The notes under the pieces were generated by a model. It was given only the letters and a program-made list of their open reading frames with translations. It was not told the origin of the DNA and did no database searches. 64,000 nucleotides of DNA. Origin: Bordetella flabilis (GTDB lineage Bacteria > Pseudomonadota > Gammaproteobacteria > Burkholderiales > Burkholderiaceae_B). Both the position numbers and the translations under genes were made by a program. The DNA lies in assembly GCF_001676725.1 (NCBI RefSeq), contig NZ_CP016172.1:1550001-1614000 (forward strand), read 5' to 3'. Shown in pieces: positions 42,973-51,594 of this stretch (position 1 is its first letter; each line of letters starts with the position of its first letter).

Positions 42973-43308
42973 TTAGTGGCGCCCGTGGCCACGGCCATGG
43001 CCATGCCCATGGCCGTCATAGCGTTCGCGGTAGTAGCGCGGGCCGCCATGGTAATAGACCGGCCTTGGGTAGTAGTACGGGCGCGGGGCTACATACACGG
43101 GGCGCGGCGCTACATAGACAGGCGCGGGCGCAACATAGACCGGCGGCGGGGCGACGTAGACGGGCGCGGCCGGGGCGGCATAGACCGGGCCACCGATGAT
43201 CACCGGTGGTACGCCGATCGAGATGCCCACATCCACACGGGCCAACGCGACGCCCGATGCCAGGAGGGCTGCGGCGCCGAGGCCGGAGACTATCCAACGT
43301 TTCATCAT
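42973..43308 (-). CDS. exported PXPV-repeat protein with His-rich tail
   Basis: 111 residues. Signal peptide to about residue 24 (ALLASGVALA), then VDVGISIGVPPVIIGGP and about five copies of a PVYVAP-type repeat with A, P or R before each, then RPYYYPRPVYYHGG. It ends in alternating Gly-His (GHGHGHGRGHGRH). The repeat is the PXPV motif common in Burkholderiales secreted proteins, whose function is unknown; the His-rich tail could bind metal. ATG 43308 (preceded by AGGTG) and 43305 are adjacent candidates. It converges with serS across the shared terminator. Confidence 0.85.
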   Translation of the reverse strand: MMKRWIVSGLGAAALLASGVALARVDVGISIGVPPVIIGGPVYAAPAAPVYVAPPPVYVAPAPVYVAPRPVYVAPRPYYYPRPVYYHGGPRYYRERYDGHGHGHGRGHGRH

Positions 43309-43739
43309 GATTGCACCTGCCTTTGCTGCCGGGCAGCGATGTAAATTGACACCCCTATTGTCGGCCAAACCGGTACCCCGTGCAGCCGCCACGCCCGGGC
43401 AAAAGGCGACAATCCGCTACACGCCGCCTGCCGTCCTGTGCGCATTTGTGGATTTGGGTATTTTTGAGTGGTTCGTTTCTGCGGGCTAAAACGCACCCCG
43501 AAATCCGGTGAAACAAGTGACCGGTAGTCCGGCTTTGGCGGCCAACTTACAAAGCCTAACAAAGGGGACTCTGTGGCGCACAAATGGGCGCACAGCTGCC
43601 AGTCCGCAGGCGTTAAGCACTTGGACAATCTTTATCGCTCTTTGTTTCGAGTCGGCAATAAAGGCGTCCCATGCGGACGGCACAATGCGCCTCAACCGCC
43701 GCCATCCCGGCCGGCGGGCCTAACTTATCCGGGGGGCAC
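43309..43739. other. 431-bp gap between divergent small genes
   Basis: No supported gene. It is more AT-rich than the surroundings in 43440-43660. The only structure noted is a seven-base inverted pair, ATTGTCG at 43357 and CGACAAT at 43407. It should contain the promoters of the PXPV gene and of the 80-residue protein. Confidence 0.5.
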
Positions 43740-43982
43740 ATGGAAACTCGCACGGTCAATGGCTTTCGTATTCGTTGCGCGGTGGCAGCCGAGGGCGATC
43801 GCAAATACCGCGTCCAGGTGTGGACCCGCCGGATAGGTGGAAACGCCCCGGAGAAATGCTGGCCCATGGTCGGCGGACGCACATTCACGTCGCAGGACGA
43901 GGCGGAGCTCAACTGCCGCCAACTGTTCCAGGGTATCCGCGGCGTGCGCTACAACGGCGAGCCGGAATATCCGCACGGCTGA
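43740..43982 (+). CDS. small hypothetical protein (80 residues)
   Basis: Soluble, no signal peptide. METRTVNGFRIRCAVAAEGDRKYRVQVWTRR in sequence, then a Trp/Cys-containing middle (KCWPMVGGRTF) and an acidic helix (SQDEAELNCRQLFQGI). The ATG is preceded by a GGGGGG stretch. It reads like a small beta-rich single-domain protein of the type common in Bordetella genomes; I do not recognise a family. A membrane protein gene follows in the same direction. Confidence 0.55.
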   Translation: METRTVNGFRIRCAVAAEGDRKYRVQVWTRRIGGNAPEKCWPMVGGRTFTSQDEAELNCRQLFQGIRGVRYNGEPEYPHG

Positions 43983-44023
43983 TTGCCGTTACACTGCCGC
44001 TTTTCGGTGACGGCGGCAGTGCA

Positions 44024-44293
44024 ATGGCCTACGAAAATTTGTTCTGGGGCATGGCCACGATAGTGGCCATCGCCATATTGGGCGGTGCATTTTTCGCACG
44101 CGCCCGTCGCGTCGGCGCGACCGTGACGGGTTGCGGCTTGCTCGCCGTGGTCAACGGGGCTTGGGTGCTCTATCTGACCGCCGCTGGGCCTTTCGCGGAC
44201 CACGCGGCCATCCTCGCCGTCGCAGCCATTCTCTTCACCCTGGTGATCGGCACGGCCGCCGCACTCGCCATGCGGCGGGTGTTTCACCGCTAA
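44024..44293 (+). CDS. small membrane protein (89 residues)
   Basis: Three hydrophobic segments (MATIVAIAILGGAFFARA, ATVTGCGLLAVVNGAWVLYL, AAILAVAAILFTLVIGTAAALAM) with a positively charged end (RRVFHR), so an inner-membrane protein. No family recognised. It starts 41 bp after the preceding small gene and may be co-transcribed with it. Confidence 0.6.
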   Translation: MAYENLFWGMATIVAIAILGGAFFARARRVGATVTGCGLLAVVNGAWVLYLTAAGPFADHAAILAVAAILFTLVIGTAAALAMRRVFHR

Positions 44294-44317
44294 CCGGGGC
44301 TGACACGGTCGGAGCGG

Positions 44318-45013
44318 CTAGATGACGAAGCCCGCCCGCTTGCGCAGTGCCAGGGATTCATCACCGCCCAGCGCTTCCACGAAGCGGGCCGCCAGCGCCG
44401 GATCGGCCGCGCGCGTGCAGCACGCCGCGGTATAGACCGTGCTCAGGCCATAGCCCTGTGGCAGTTCGGAGACCAGCGTCACGCCCGGGGTGTACAGGAT
44501 TTCCGTCACCTGGGTGCAGCCGATCATGTCTTCGCCTGAAGACCTGGCCAGTTCACCCATGGCCACGGCGCCGTTTGGATACTCGTGAATGCGGCCGGCC
44601 AATGCCTCTTCCAGGCCCAATTTGCGCAACATGCCGGCGATGTGCTGGCCCGCCGTCGACTGCGTCAGGTGAGGCACGTACAGGCCCTGGGCCTTGGCCA
44701 GCGTCGCCTTCAGCGCCTCGCCGTCGCCCACGGCGATAGGTGGGGTGCCCGTGCGAACCGCCACGCCGGTTTCGACGCGCCCCAGAGGACGCGCGCTACC
44801 CGGCACTACGTGGCCTTGGCGCTCCAGATCCCGGATCAAAGCCTCGGACAGGATGACCACATCGCAAGGAGCGCCACCGAGCAGGTTGTCGCGCATGGTG
44901 CCCACCGCGCCGAAAGTCGCGGCCAGCGTGCAGCCGTGGCGTTGCTCGAAGTCGGCCTGCAGCCCCGTGGCCACGGCCTTGGCGGCGCCGCCGCTGAAAA
45001 GCGTGAGATTCAT
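44318..45013 (-). CDS. ModA-like substrate-binding-fold protein lacking a signal peptide
   Basis: 231 residues of the molybdate-binding/extracellular solute-binding fold: LTLFSGGAAKAVATGLQADFEQRHG, FGAVGTMRDNLLGGAPCDVVILS, MIGCTQVTEILYTPG. It starts directly with the first beta-strand (MNLTLFSGG), so it should stay in the cytoplasm, unlike ModA. It is the last gene after a molybdenum hydroxylase (50 bp gap). A role in supplying or sensing molybdate, or as a substrate or cofactor sensor for that enzyme, is inferred. Confidence 0.75.
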   Translation of the reverse strand: MNLTLFSGGAAKAVATGLQADFEQRHGCTLAATFGAVGTMRDNLLGGAPCDVVILSEALIRDLERQGHVVPGSARPLGRVETGVAVRTGTPPIAVGDGEALKATLAKAQGLYVPHLTQSTAGQHIAGMLRKLGLEEALAGRIHEYPNGAVAMGELARSSGEDMIGCTQVTEILYTPGVTLVSELPQGYGLSTVYTAACCTRAADPALAARFVEALGGDESLALRKRAGFVI

Positions 45014-45063
45014 GTCGTTCCTTGTTTGTCGGAGTGCCGGGCTTTAGTGCGGCAATATGCGCG

Positions 45064-47205
45064 CTAGGCCTGCATGGCGTGAGTTATGTTTTCGAAGGTG
45101 AGGGGCAGGTCGCGCACGCGCACGCCCAAGGCATCGAATACCGCGTTGCCGATCGCGGCCGCGGTGGGTCCCAGGGAGGTTTCCCCGGCGCCCAGCGGAT
45201 CGCCGCCGGCGTCCTGGACGATGGCGATGTCGACTTCCGGGACATCGGGAAAGCGCAGCATCGGATAGTGTTCCCAGTTGTCGCCCAGCATGCGCATGCG
45301 ATCGAAGCGGGCGGATTCCATCAATGTCCAGCTGACCGCCTGCAGCGCGCCGCCTTCGATCTGCTGGCGTACGCCGTCCGGATTGATCGCCAGGCCGACG
45401 TCCACCGCGATCCACAGGCGCCGTACGCGGACCCGCTCCTGCACGTCGACATCCGCCACGACGGCGCAATAGGCGCCGGTATTCTTGTAGCGGGCAAAAC
45501 CCATCCCTCGGCCCTGGCCCTCGCCAGGCGGGCCGCTGCGGGACGGCCATTGCGCCATGGCGGCCGCCTTTTCCAGGACGGCGATGCCGCGCGGGTCCTG
45601 CAGGTGCGCGAGCCGATAGGCCAGCGGATCGACGCCTGCCGCGTGCGCCAATTCGTCCATGAAGGACTCGATGGCAAAGACGTTGCCGTAGGCGCCCAGC
45701 GCACGCAGCGACGACGTGCGCATGGGGACGTCGAGCACCCGATGGCATACGACGCTGCTGGCGGGGAAGCGATAAATGGGCTCCGCATTGCGATCGGCGC
45801 CGCCCCCGGCGGCACGCGGCGCGTCCACCGACGCCAGTCTTTCGAAGGGGCTGGCCAGGTACCAGCTGCCCAGCAAGGTCGGCGACGCGGCGCGGCCGGG
45901 ACGCAAGCCATGGCCGGGGCTCCAGAGCTCATGGCGCCAGGCGGTGACCTGGCCGCGCGCATCGACATCGGCTTGCAGCGCCATCGACATGGCCGGCCCC
46001 AGCGGCGACCAGTTCAGTTCGTCGGCGCGCGACCATTGCACCCGTACCGGCCGGCCCGCGCAGTGGCCTGCCAGCCACGCCGCATCGAAGGCCACGTCGT
46101 CCGCACCGTTGTGCCCGTAGCAGCCTGCGCCTTGCATATGCCGCACCACGATGGCGCTCTCGGCCAGGCCCAGGGCCAGGCTCAGGTCCTTGCGCAGGTT
46201 GAATATTCCCTGTGTATGGCTCCAGACTTCGAGGTTCGCGCCCTGTGCCAGGGCTACCGCGCAGGAGGGGCCGATCGATCCATGCTTGATGAAGGGCTTG
46301 CTATAGGCGGCGCGCAGCGTCCTGGTGGCAGGCGCCGTGGCGTCGGATGGCCGCGGATTTTCCCCGGCGTCGCCCAGGCGCAGATCCACGGTGGGCAGTG
46401 TCTTCAGCCACGCGGGCAGCGCGTCGGCATCGGGCAGCGTCGGGCTCTCGCGCCAGCGTGCCGATGCGGCCAGGGCCGCCGCTGCCCGTTCGGCCAGCGA
46501 TTCCGTATCCGCGATCACGCCGGCCAGCGAGCCATCCCGCACCACGGCGACCACGCCCTTCCAGCCCGATACCGTCGCCGCGTCCCAGTCCAGCAGCTCG
46601 GCCGCAGGAGAGGGCGGGCGGACCATGCGCCCGTGCACCATGCCGGGAAGAACGAGGTCGTGAATGAAGCGGAAGCGGCCGAACACCTTGTCGGCGATGT
46701 CGGCACGCGCCTGGGCCGTACCCACGATGGCATAGCGGGCGCGTTCCTTCGGCGTGACATCGCCATGCAGGGCACAGTCCAGCAGCGTGTCGCCGTCCAT
46801 GTCCCAGTAGCTGGCCAGCGGCCGCTCACCATGATGGATGACCCCGTCGAGCACCCGCAGCGCGTCCATCGGCACGCCGTGTCGCGCAGCGGCCTCCGCC
46901 AGGAAAATGGCACGCGCCTGCGCGCAGGCGTGGCGCAGCGCGGCGCCGGAGTGCTGTATCGACAGGCTGCCGGACGTCACGGCTTCGTCCGGACTGCCCG
47001 CCGTGCTGGCGGGCGCCATGCGCACGCGCGTGAAGTCGACGTCCAGTTCTTCCGCGGCAATCTGGGCCAGGGCGGTCAGGATGCCCTGGCCGAGTTCGAC
47101 CTTGCCGGAGCGGACCTCCACGTAACCCGCGGCGTCGATGCGCAACCAGGTCGACAGGCGTGGGTTGCCTTGCAGGCTGAAGGGTAGCGGTGTGGCCGCG
47201 GTCAT
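45064..47205 (-). CDS. molybdenum hydroxylase large subunit (IorB/NicB-like, xanthine dehydrogenase family)
   Basis: 713 residues. This molybdopterin-cytosine-dinucleotide enzyme hydroxylates a carbon next to nitrogen in a heteroaromatic ring, or an aldehyde. Family features: RSGKVELGQGILTALAQIAAEELDVD, MQGAGCYGHNGADDVAFDAAWLA, and the catalytic Glu in DPLGAGETSLGPTAAAIGNA. It starts without the Tat leader and N-terminal part found in many IorB proteins, so it is probably cytoplasmic. Its start overlaps the stop of the Fe-S subunit (ATGA). There is no FAD subunit gene, so it is the two-subunit isoquinoline/nicotinate-oxidoreductase type that passes electrons to a cytochrome. Confidence 0.88.
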   Translation of the reverse strand: MTAATPLPFSLQGNPRLSTWLRIDAAGYVEVRSGKVELGQGILTALAQIAAEELDVDFTRVRMAPASTAGSPDEAVTSGSLSIQHSGAALRHACAQARAIFLAEAAARHGVPMDALRVLDGVIHHGERPLASYWDMDGDTLLDCALHGDVTPKERARYAIVGTAQARADIADKVFGRFRFIHDLVLPGMVHGRMVRPPSPAAELLDWDAATVSGWKGVVAVVRDGSLAGVIADTESLAERAAAALAASARWRESPTLPDADALPAWLKTLPTVDLRLGDAGENPRPSDATAPATRTLRAAYSKPFIKHGSIGPSCAVALAQGANLEVWSHTQGIFNLRKDLSLALGLAESAIVVRHMQGAGCYGHNGADDVAFDAAWLAGHCAGRPVRVQWSRADELNWSPLGPAMSMALQADVDARGQVTAWRHELWSPGHGLRPGRAASPTLLGSWYLASPFERLASVDAPRAAGGGADRNAEPIYRFPASSVVCHRVLDVPMRTSSLRALGAYGNVFAIESFMDELAHAAGVDPLAYRLAHLQDPRGIAVLEKAAAMAQWPSRSGPPGEGQGRGMGFARYKNTGAYCAVVADVDVQERVRVRRLWIAVDVGLAINPDGVRQQIEGGALQAVSWTLMESARFDRMRMLGDNWEHYPMLRFPDVPEVDIAIVQDAGGDPLGAGETSLGPTAAAIGNAVFDALGVRVRDLPLTFENITHAMQA

Positions 47206-47672
47206 GACGATGCCTGCGCGCGGTGGATGGCGCGCATGACACGCACGTGGGTGCCGCAACGGCACAGGTTGCGCTCCATGCCGGCGCGGATATCGGCGTC
47301 GGAGGGCTGCGGGCAGCGTTTGAGCAGCGCTGCGCCGGCGATCAGCATGCCGGAGGTGCAATAGCCACATTGCGCAGCCTGTTCGGCGATGAACGCGGTT
47401 TGCAGCGGATGCGGGCACGCCGGCGTACCCAGCCCTTCGGATGTCACCACGTGCTTGCCCGCTACGGACCACATGGGCGTATTGCAGGCCGGCACGGCAT
47501 GGTCATCGATCAGGACGAAACAGGCGCCGCATTCGCCCGACCCGCAACCGAAGTGGCTGCCTTTGAGATCGAGGTCGTTGCGCAGGACATCGAGCAGCCA
47601 GCGCTCGCTTTCCACCTGCAGCCGCACGGCCTGGCCGTTCAGCGTGAACGAGATACCCGCGCCGTCCGTCAT
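47202..47672 (-). CDS. [2Fe-2S] small subunit of the molybdenum hydroxylase (IorA/NicA-like)
   Basis: 156 residues with two 2Fe-2S clusters. The plant-ferredoxin-type site is KGSHFGCGSGECGACFVLID with the last Cys in PACNTP; the second cluster is in QAAQCGYCTSGM and RNLCRCGTH. It carries electrons from the Mo centre of the large subunit. The gene is five bases after a Bug receptor gene and overlaps the large-subunit gene. Confidence 0.93.
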   Translation of the reverse strand: MTDGAGISFTLNGQAVRLQVESERWLLDVLRNDLDLKGSHFGCGSGECGACFVLIDDHAVPACNTPMWSVAGKHVVTSEGLGTPACPHPLQTAFIAEQAAQCGYCTSGMLIAGAALLKRCPQPSDADIRAGMERNLCRCGTHVRVMRAIHRAQASS

Positions 47673-47677
47673 GGCGT

Positions 47678-48658
47678 TCAATCCACCTTGATGTTGGCCG
47701 ACTTGACGATCTTGCCCCACTTGTCGATGTCGCCGTTCAGGTAGTCCGTGAATTGGGCTGGCGTCATCTTCATCGGCGTGACACCGCTTTTCGCCCAGAC
47801 GGACGCCACATCGGGTTGGCTGGCGATCTTCGTGATCTTCTCGTTCAGGAAATCCACCACCTCCTTGGGCGTGCCCTTGGGCGCCAGAATGCCCAGCCAG
47901 ATGGTGGCTGTATATCCCGGCACGCCAGCCTCGGCCATGGTCGGCACGCCAGGCAGCACGTTGGAGCGTGTCGTCCCTGTCGTGGCCAGGGCGCGGACCT
48001 TCTTGGACTGGATCAGATCCGCCATGGTGCTGACCGCGTCGAACATCATGTCGACCTGTCCGCCCAGCACGTCGGTGCGCGCCCCGCCGCTGCTCTTGTA
48101 CGGGATATGCACGATATCGACGCCGGCCATGCTTTTGAACAGTTCGCCGGCCATATGGTAGGGCGTGCCGGTCCCGGAGGACGCATAGTTCAACTGGCCC
48201 GGCTTTTCCTTGGCGCGCTTGATGAGCTCCTGCACGCTCTGGATGGGCAGGTTGTCGCGGACGACCAGGACCAGCGGAGCCTCGTTGACCGGCGCGACCG
48301 CGACGAAGTCGCGCATCAGCGCGTACGGCTTGTTGTGCAACAAGGACTCGTTGACGGTCTGCGTATTGGACATCATCAACAGCGTGTAGCCGTCGGGCGC
48401 GGACTTGGCAACGTACTGCGTGCCGATGACCGCACCGGCGCCAGGCCGGTTCTCGACCACGAAGGATTGGCCGGTTTCCTGGCCGAGGTGCTGCGCCAAT
48501 ACCCGCGCGTAGACGTCGGCCGACCCGCCGGCGCCGAATGGCACGATGATGGTAACGGGATGGTTGGGATAGGGCGCCGCCACGGCCGGCGCGCTGGCGC
48601 CGAATGCCGCGACCGCGGCCAGTCCCGCGACCGCCAGGCCGCGCAGAACAGGTTTCAT
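47678..48658 (-). CDS. Bug-family periplasmic substrate-binding protein
   Basis: 326 residues with a signal peptide ending APAVAAPYP. Signatures: YPNHPVTIIVPFGAGGSADVYAR, VVENRPGAGAVIGTQYVAKSAPDGYTLL, GQLNYASSGTGTPYHMAGELF. It sits inside the molybdenum hydroxylase operon, between the FAH-family and Fe-S subunit genes. It probably binds the heteroaromatic or carboxylic substrate of that pathway. Confidence 0.93.
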   Translation of the reverse strand: MKPVLRGLAVAGLAAVAAFGASAPAVAAPYPNHPVTIIVPFGAGGSADVYARVLAQHLGQETGQSFVVENRPGAGAVIGTQYVAKSAPDGYTLLMMSNTQTVNESLLHNKPYALMRDFVAVAPVNEAPLVLVVRDNLPIQSVQELIKRAKEKPGQLNYASSGTGTPYHMAGELFKSMAGVDIVHIPYKSSGGARTDVLGGQVDMMFDAVSTMADLIQSKKVRALATTGTTRSNVLPGVPTMAEAGVPGYTATIWLGILAPKGTPKEVVDFLNEKITKIASQPDVASVWAKSGVTPMKMTPAQFTDYLNGDIDKWGKIVKSANIKVD

Positions 48659-48697
48659 CGCTGGTGTCTCCTCGATCTTTGATATAGGGCGCCGGAT

Positions 48698-49576
48698 TCA
48701 GGCGACGCTGTTTTCCAACACGCCGATGTCCTGGATCTCGATCTTGATGACATCGCCGGACTTGACGAACTTGGGCGGGTTGAAGCCGATGCCGACGCCG
48801 GCCGGCGTGCCGGTCGCGATCACGTCACCAGGCTGGAGTTCGATGCCGGCCGAAATGGTTTCGATCAGCGTGGGGATGTCGAAAATCAACAGGGAGGTAT
48901 TCGAGTTCTGGCGCAGTTCGCCGTTGACCCAGCATTTCACGTCGAGTTTTTCTGCGTTCAGCGCATCGCCCGTCACCACATACGGTCCCATGGGGCAGAA
49001 GCCGTCCAGCGACTTGCCCAGGAACCACTGGCGATGCAGCTTTTGCAGGTCGCGCGCGGTGAAGTCGTTCACGATGGTGTAGCCGAACACATGCTTGAAG
49101 GCATCGGCCTTCTTGATGCCGCGGCCGGGCTTGCCGATCACGACCGCCAGTTCGGCCTCATAGTCCAGTTGCTTGGCGACGTTGCTGTGCGGAGGGATTT
49201 TGTCGCCCGGGCCGATGACCGTGGTCGAAGGCTTGGTGAAAACGACGGGCGCCTCCGGCGCGTGTTCACCTTCTTTGGCGCTGCTGTCGAAGCCGGACTT
49301 GCTGAATTCAGCGGCGTGCTCGTGGTAGTTCTTCCCCACGCAAAAGATGTTGCGGCGAGGTTGATCGATGGGCGCCAGGATCCGGGCGCCTTCCAGCGCT
49401 CTGCCGGCGCCCGAGGGTTGCAATTTGCTTTTGATTTCTTCGTATTGTTGGACCAACTGGACCATGTCGCCGGAGAAGCCCGGCACCAGCTCGGAAACGG
49501 GCCAAAACTGGCTTTTGTCGGTGTCCACTACTGCAATTACGCGCTGGCCCTGATGGGAAAGCTGGGCAAATTTCAT
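48698..49576 (-). CDS. fumarylacetoacetate-hydrolase-family enzyme
   Basis: 292 residues. This family hydrolyses or decarboxylates beta-diketone-like acids (fumarylpyruvate, acylpyruvates, HpcE-type substrates) using a divalent metal. The metal and catalytic motifs are NIFCVGKNYHEHAAE, DYEAELAVVIGKPGRGIKKADAF, YTIVNDFTARDLQK and DVIATGTPAGVGIGFNPP in order. First gene of the molybdenum hydroxylase operon; AGGAG precedes the ATG. It would act on a ring-cleavage product. A CCAATTGG palindrome lies 15 bp upstream of the start. Confidence 0.9.
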   Translation of the reverse strand: MKFAQLSHQGQRVIAVVDTDKSQFWPVSELVPGFSGDMVQLVQQYEEIKSKLQPSGAGRALEGARILAPIDQPRRNIFCVGKNYHEHAAEFSKSGFDSSAKEGEHAPEAPVVFTKPSTTVIGPGDKIPPHSNVAKQLDYEAELAVVIGKPGRGIKKADAFKHVFGYTIVNDFTARDLQKLHRQWFLGKSLDGFCPMGPYVVTGDALNAEKLDVKCWVNGELRQNSNTSLLIFDIPTLIETISAGIELQPGDVIATGTPAGVGIGFNPPKFVKSGDVIKIEIQDIGVLENSVA

Positions 49577-49590
49577 GAAAACTCCTGGGT

Positions 49591-49674
49591 CCAATTGGTC
49601 AAAATAGGCCCGTAATTTAGTACCAATGTGCGTGGTGCGCAAGCGCCAAAGCCGAGAGATATTGACCAATTGGT
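49591..49674. promoter_or_regulatory. twin CCAATTGG palindromes (probable GntR operators)
   Basis: CCAATTGG at 49591-49598 and ACCAATTGGT at 49665-49674 have centres 75 bp apart (about seven turns), with a half-site ACCAAT at 49622. They lie between the divergent FAH gene and GntR gene, one near each start. The layout fits autoregulation and operon control by the adjacent FadR/VanR-type GntR protein. Confidence 0.6.
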
Positions 49675-49685
49675 ACTCTTTCGAT

Positions 49686-50429
49686 ATGCTGCCGCGCATG
49701 GATACGTTGGATATCACGGTCGCGCCGGCCGGCCGGCCCGCAGAGCAGGCCTTGAGGTCGCCGGGCGCCAAGGCGCTTGCGCGCCACCTGCTCGAAGAGA
49801 TCCTGGGCGGCCGCCTGCGGGCGGGCGTCAAGCTCCCGCCGGAGCGCGAATTGAGTGTGCGTTTCGGTGCCTCGCGCGGTTCGGTGCGCAGGGTCCTGGC
49901 CGATTTGCGCGAGCGTGGCCTTATCACCCAAAGCGTCGGTAGCGGGACGTTCGTCTCGCAACATGCCGAGGCACTGGTTCAGCCCGGGCCGGCCGCGCAG
50001 TCCGATACCAACGTCAGCCCGGCCGAGCTTATGGAAGCGCGCAGGCTGATCGAGCCGCTCCTGCCCGGATTGATCGCCCGCAACGCGACGGCAGCCGATT
50101 TCGCGGCGATGACGCATTGCCTGGAGCAATCCGAGGCCGCGGCCACCATCGAGGAATTCGAACAGTGGGATGGCGCCCTGCACAAGGCGTTTGCCCTGGC
50201 CACCCATAACGCGTTCTTCATCCGGATACTGGACCTGATGAACCAGGTCCGGGAGCAGGGCGAATGGGGCCGCTTGAAGCGCAATTCATTAACGCCGGCC
50301 CGCCGCGCCGAGTATGAGCACCAGCATCGGGCGATGGTCAATGCGCTTCGCGATCGCGACGCCAGCCAGGCGGCAGGCTTGATGACGGCGCACCTGGACC
50401 AGATCCAGCGCAATCTTTTCGGCGAGTAG
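49686..50429 (+). CDS. GntR-family (FadR/FCD type) transcriptional regulator
   Basis: 247 residues from ATG 49686; ATG 49698 is also possible. The winged helix is LARHLLEEILGGRLRAGVKLP and PPERELSVRFGASRGSVRRVLADLRERGLITQ. An all-helical FCD ligand domain follows (LMEARRLIEPLLPGLIARNATAADF, DGALHKAFALATHNAF, EHQHRAMVNALRDRD), with His residues that often bind metal. Divergent from the FAH/Bug/molybdenum-hydroxylase operon and almost certainly its regulator. Confidence 0.93.
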   Translation: MLPRMDTLDITVAPAGRPAEQALRSPGAKALARHLLEEILGGRLRAGVKLPPERELSVRFGASRGSVRRVLADLRERGLITQSVGSGTFVSQHAEALVQPGPAAQSDTNVSPAELMEARRLIEPLLPGLIARNATAADFAAMTHCLEQSEAAATIEEFEQWDGALHKAFALATHNAFFIRILDLMNQVREQGEWGRLKRNSLTPARRAEYEHQHRAMVNALRDRDASQAAGLMTAHLDQIQRNLFGE

Positions 50430-50431
50430 CG

Positions 50432-51016
50432 TCAGCCGGCCGGGCCGCTTCGGTCCAGCGCCGCCATGGCATGGCGCCGCAAGGCATCGGTAATCCGCGC
50501 GAACACCTGCGGCTCCCGCCAGGCGCGTGCCATGACCAATGCGCCCTGAATGCCCCCGACAATTTCTTCGGATAGTGCGTGGGCCTGATCGGGCGCCACA
50601 TTGCCGCGTTGCAGCGTGCTCGCCAGGCTGGCCGCCCAATCGCGGAAGTAGGCGGATACCGCCTCCGCGAAGCGGTCACGCTCGTTGCCCAGGGCGAACA
50701 TGCCAACCAGGCAGACTTTGCGGCCGGAGAGGAAATAGCGGGACACCTCGTCGAACATTTGCGCCACGCACTCCGCGGGCTCCGCAGGCCGGCGCAATGG
50801 CGCATAGACGTGCTGCTGGAACCAGCCATCGATATGCGCCAGAACGGCTGTCGCCATCTCTTCCTTGCCGCCCGGGAAGAAGTGATACAGGCTGCCTTTG
50901 CCCAGGCCGGTGCCTTCCGTGATCCGGGTCAGGCTGGCCCCTTCATATCCGTAGGTGCGGAATATCTCGGCGAGTGCCGGGATGATGTCCCGGCGTTCGG
51001 CGACGGTTTTTCCCAT
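50432..51016 (-). CDS. TetR-family transcriptional regulator
   Basis: 194 residues; N-terminal HTH (RRDIIPALAEIFRTYGYEGASLTRITEGTGLGKGSLYHFFPGGKEEM) of the YxaF/LmrA type, with the PGGKEEM segment typical of that branch. It lies downstream of the DUF1348 gene on the same strand (46 bp gap). A 16-bp near-palindrome upstream of DUF1348 is the probable operator, so it likely represses its own operon. Confidence 0.9.
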   Translation of the reverse strand: MGKTVAERRDIIPALAEIFRTYGYEGASLTRITEGTGLGKGSLYHFFPGGKEEMATAVLAHIDGWFQQHVYAPLRRPAEPAECVAQMFDEVSRYFLSGRKVCLVGMFALGNERDRFAEAVSAYFRDWAASLASTLQRGNVAPDQAHALSEEIVGGIQGALVMARAWREPQVFARITDALRRHAMAALDRSGPAG

Positions 51017-51062
51017 GCAGACGTGTCCCTGGAGGCACGCCCCGAGCGGCGTGCCGGTTGGA

Positions 51063-51530
51063 TTACAGGCCCAGTTCGCTCAGCCCCGGATGATCGGACG
51101 GTCGCGGACCTAATGGCCAATGGAATTTGCGTTCCGATTCCTTGATCGGCACGTCGTTGATCGAGGCGTGGCGGAATTTCATCAGTCCGGCATCGTCGAA
51201 CTGCCAGTTCTCATTGCCGTACGAACGGTACCAGTTGCCGGAATCGTCGTGCCATTCGTATGCGTAGCGTACGGCGATACGGTTGCCGTCATGCGCCCAG
51301 AGCTCCTTGATAAGGCGATAGTCCAGCTCCTTTTTCCATTTGCGGGTAAGGAAGGCGACCACTTCGTCGCGGCCGCGCGCGAATTCGGCGCGGTTGCGCC
51401 ACACCGTGTCCTCGGTATAGGCCAGGGAGACTTTTTCCGGGTTACGTGTGTTCCAGCCGTCTTCGGCCAGGCGGACTTTCTGTATGGCGGTCTCGCGGGA
51501 AAAGGGCGGCAATGGCGGGCGTGAGTTCAT
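51063..51530 (-). CDS. DUF1348 (NTF2-fold) protein
   Basis: 155 residues matching DUF1348: [66 protein letters not shown] and the closing [14 protein letters not shown] segment ([23 protein letters not shown]). It is a small NTF2-like barrel, probably enzymatic or ligand-binding; function unknown. It is paired with a TetR repressor, as such genes often are. Confidence 0.9.
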   Translation of the reverse strand: MNSRPPLPPFSRETAIQKVRLAEDGWNTRNPEKVSLAYTEDTVWRNRAEFARGRDEVVAFLTRKWKKELDYRLIKELWAHDGNRIAVRYAYEWHDDSGNWYRSYGNENWQFDDAGLMKFRHASINDVPIKESERKFHWPLGPRPSDHPGLSELGL

Positions 51531-51594
51531 GGGGCACCTGCGGCAGTGTGACGGTGAGGGGGTACCGGCGAAGTCGTCTACCGGTTTCCGTCAA

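Noticed and set aside
43071..43200. repeated short units suggesting a CRISPR-like or satellite array
   Set aside because: They are codon-level repeats encoding PVYVAP units of the PXPV protein, with no spacers.
43357..43413. ATTGTCG...CGACAAT inverted pair
   Set aside because: Only seven-base arms 43 bases apart; compatible with chance and without context.
45022..47187. 721-residue plus-strand open frame
   Set aside because: Antisense to the molybdenum hydroxylase large subunit, which has conserved family motifs.
47206..47472. N-terminal extension of the molybdenum hydroxylase large subunit
   Set aside because: This stretch codes for the Fe-S subunit in another frame; the ATG at 47205 overlaps that gene's stop as expected for coupled cistrons.
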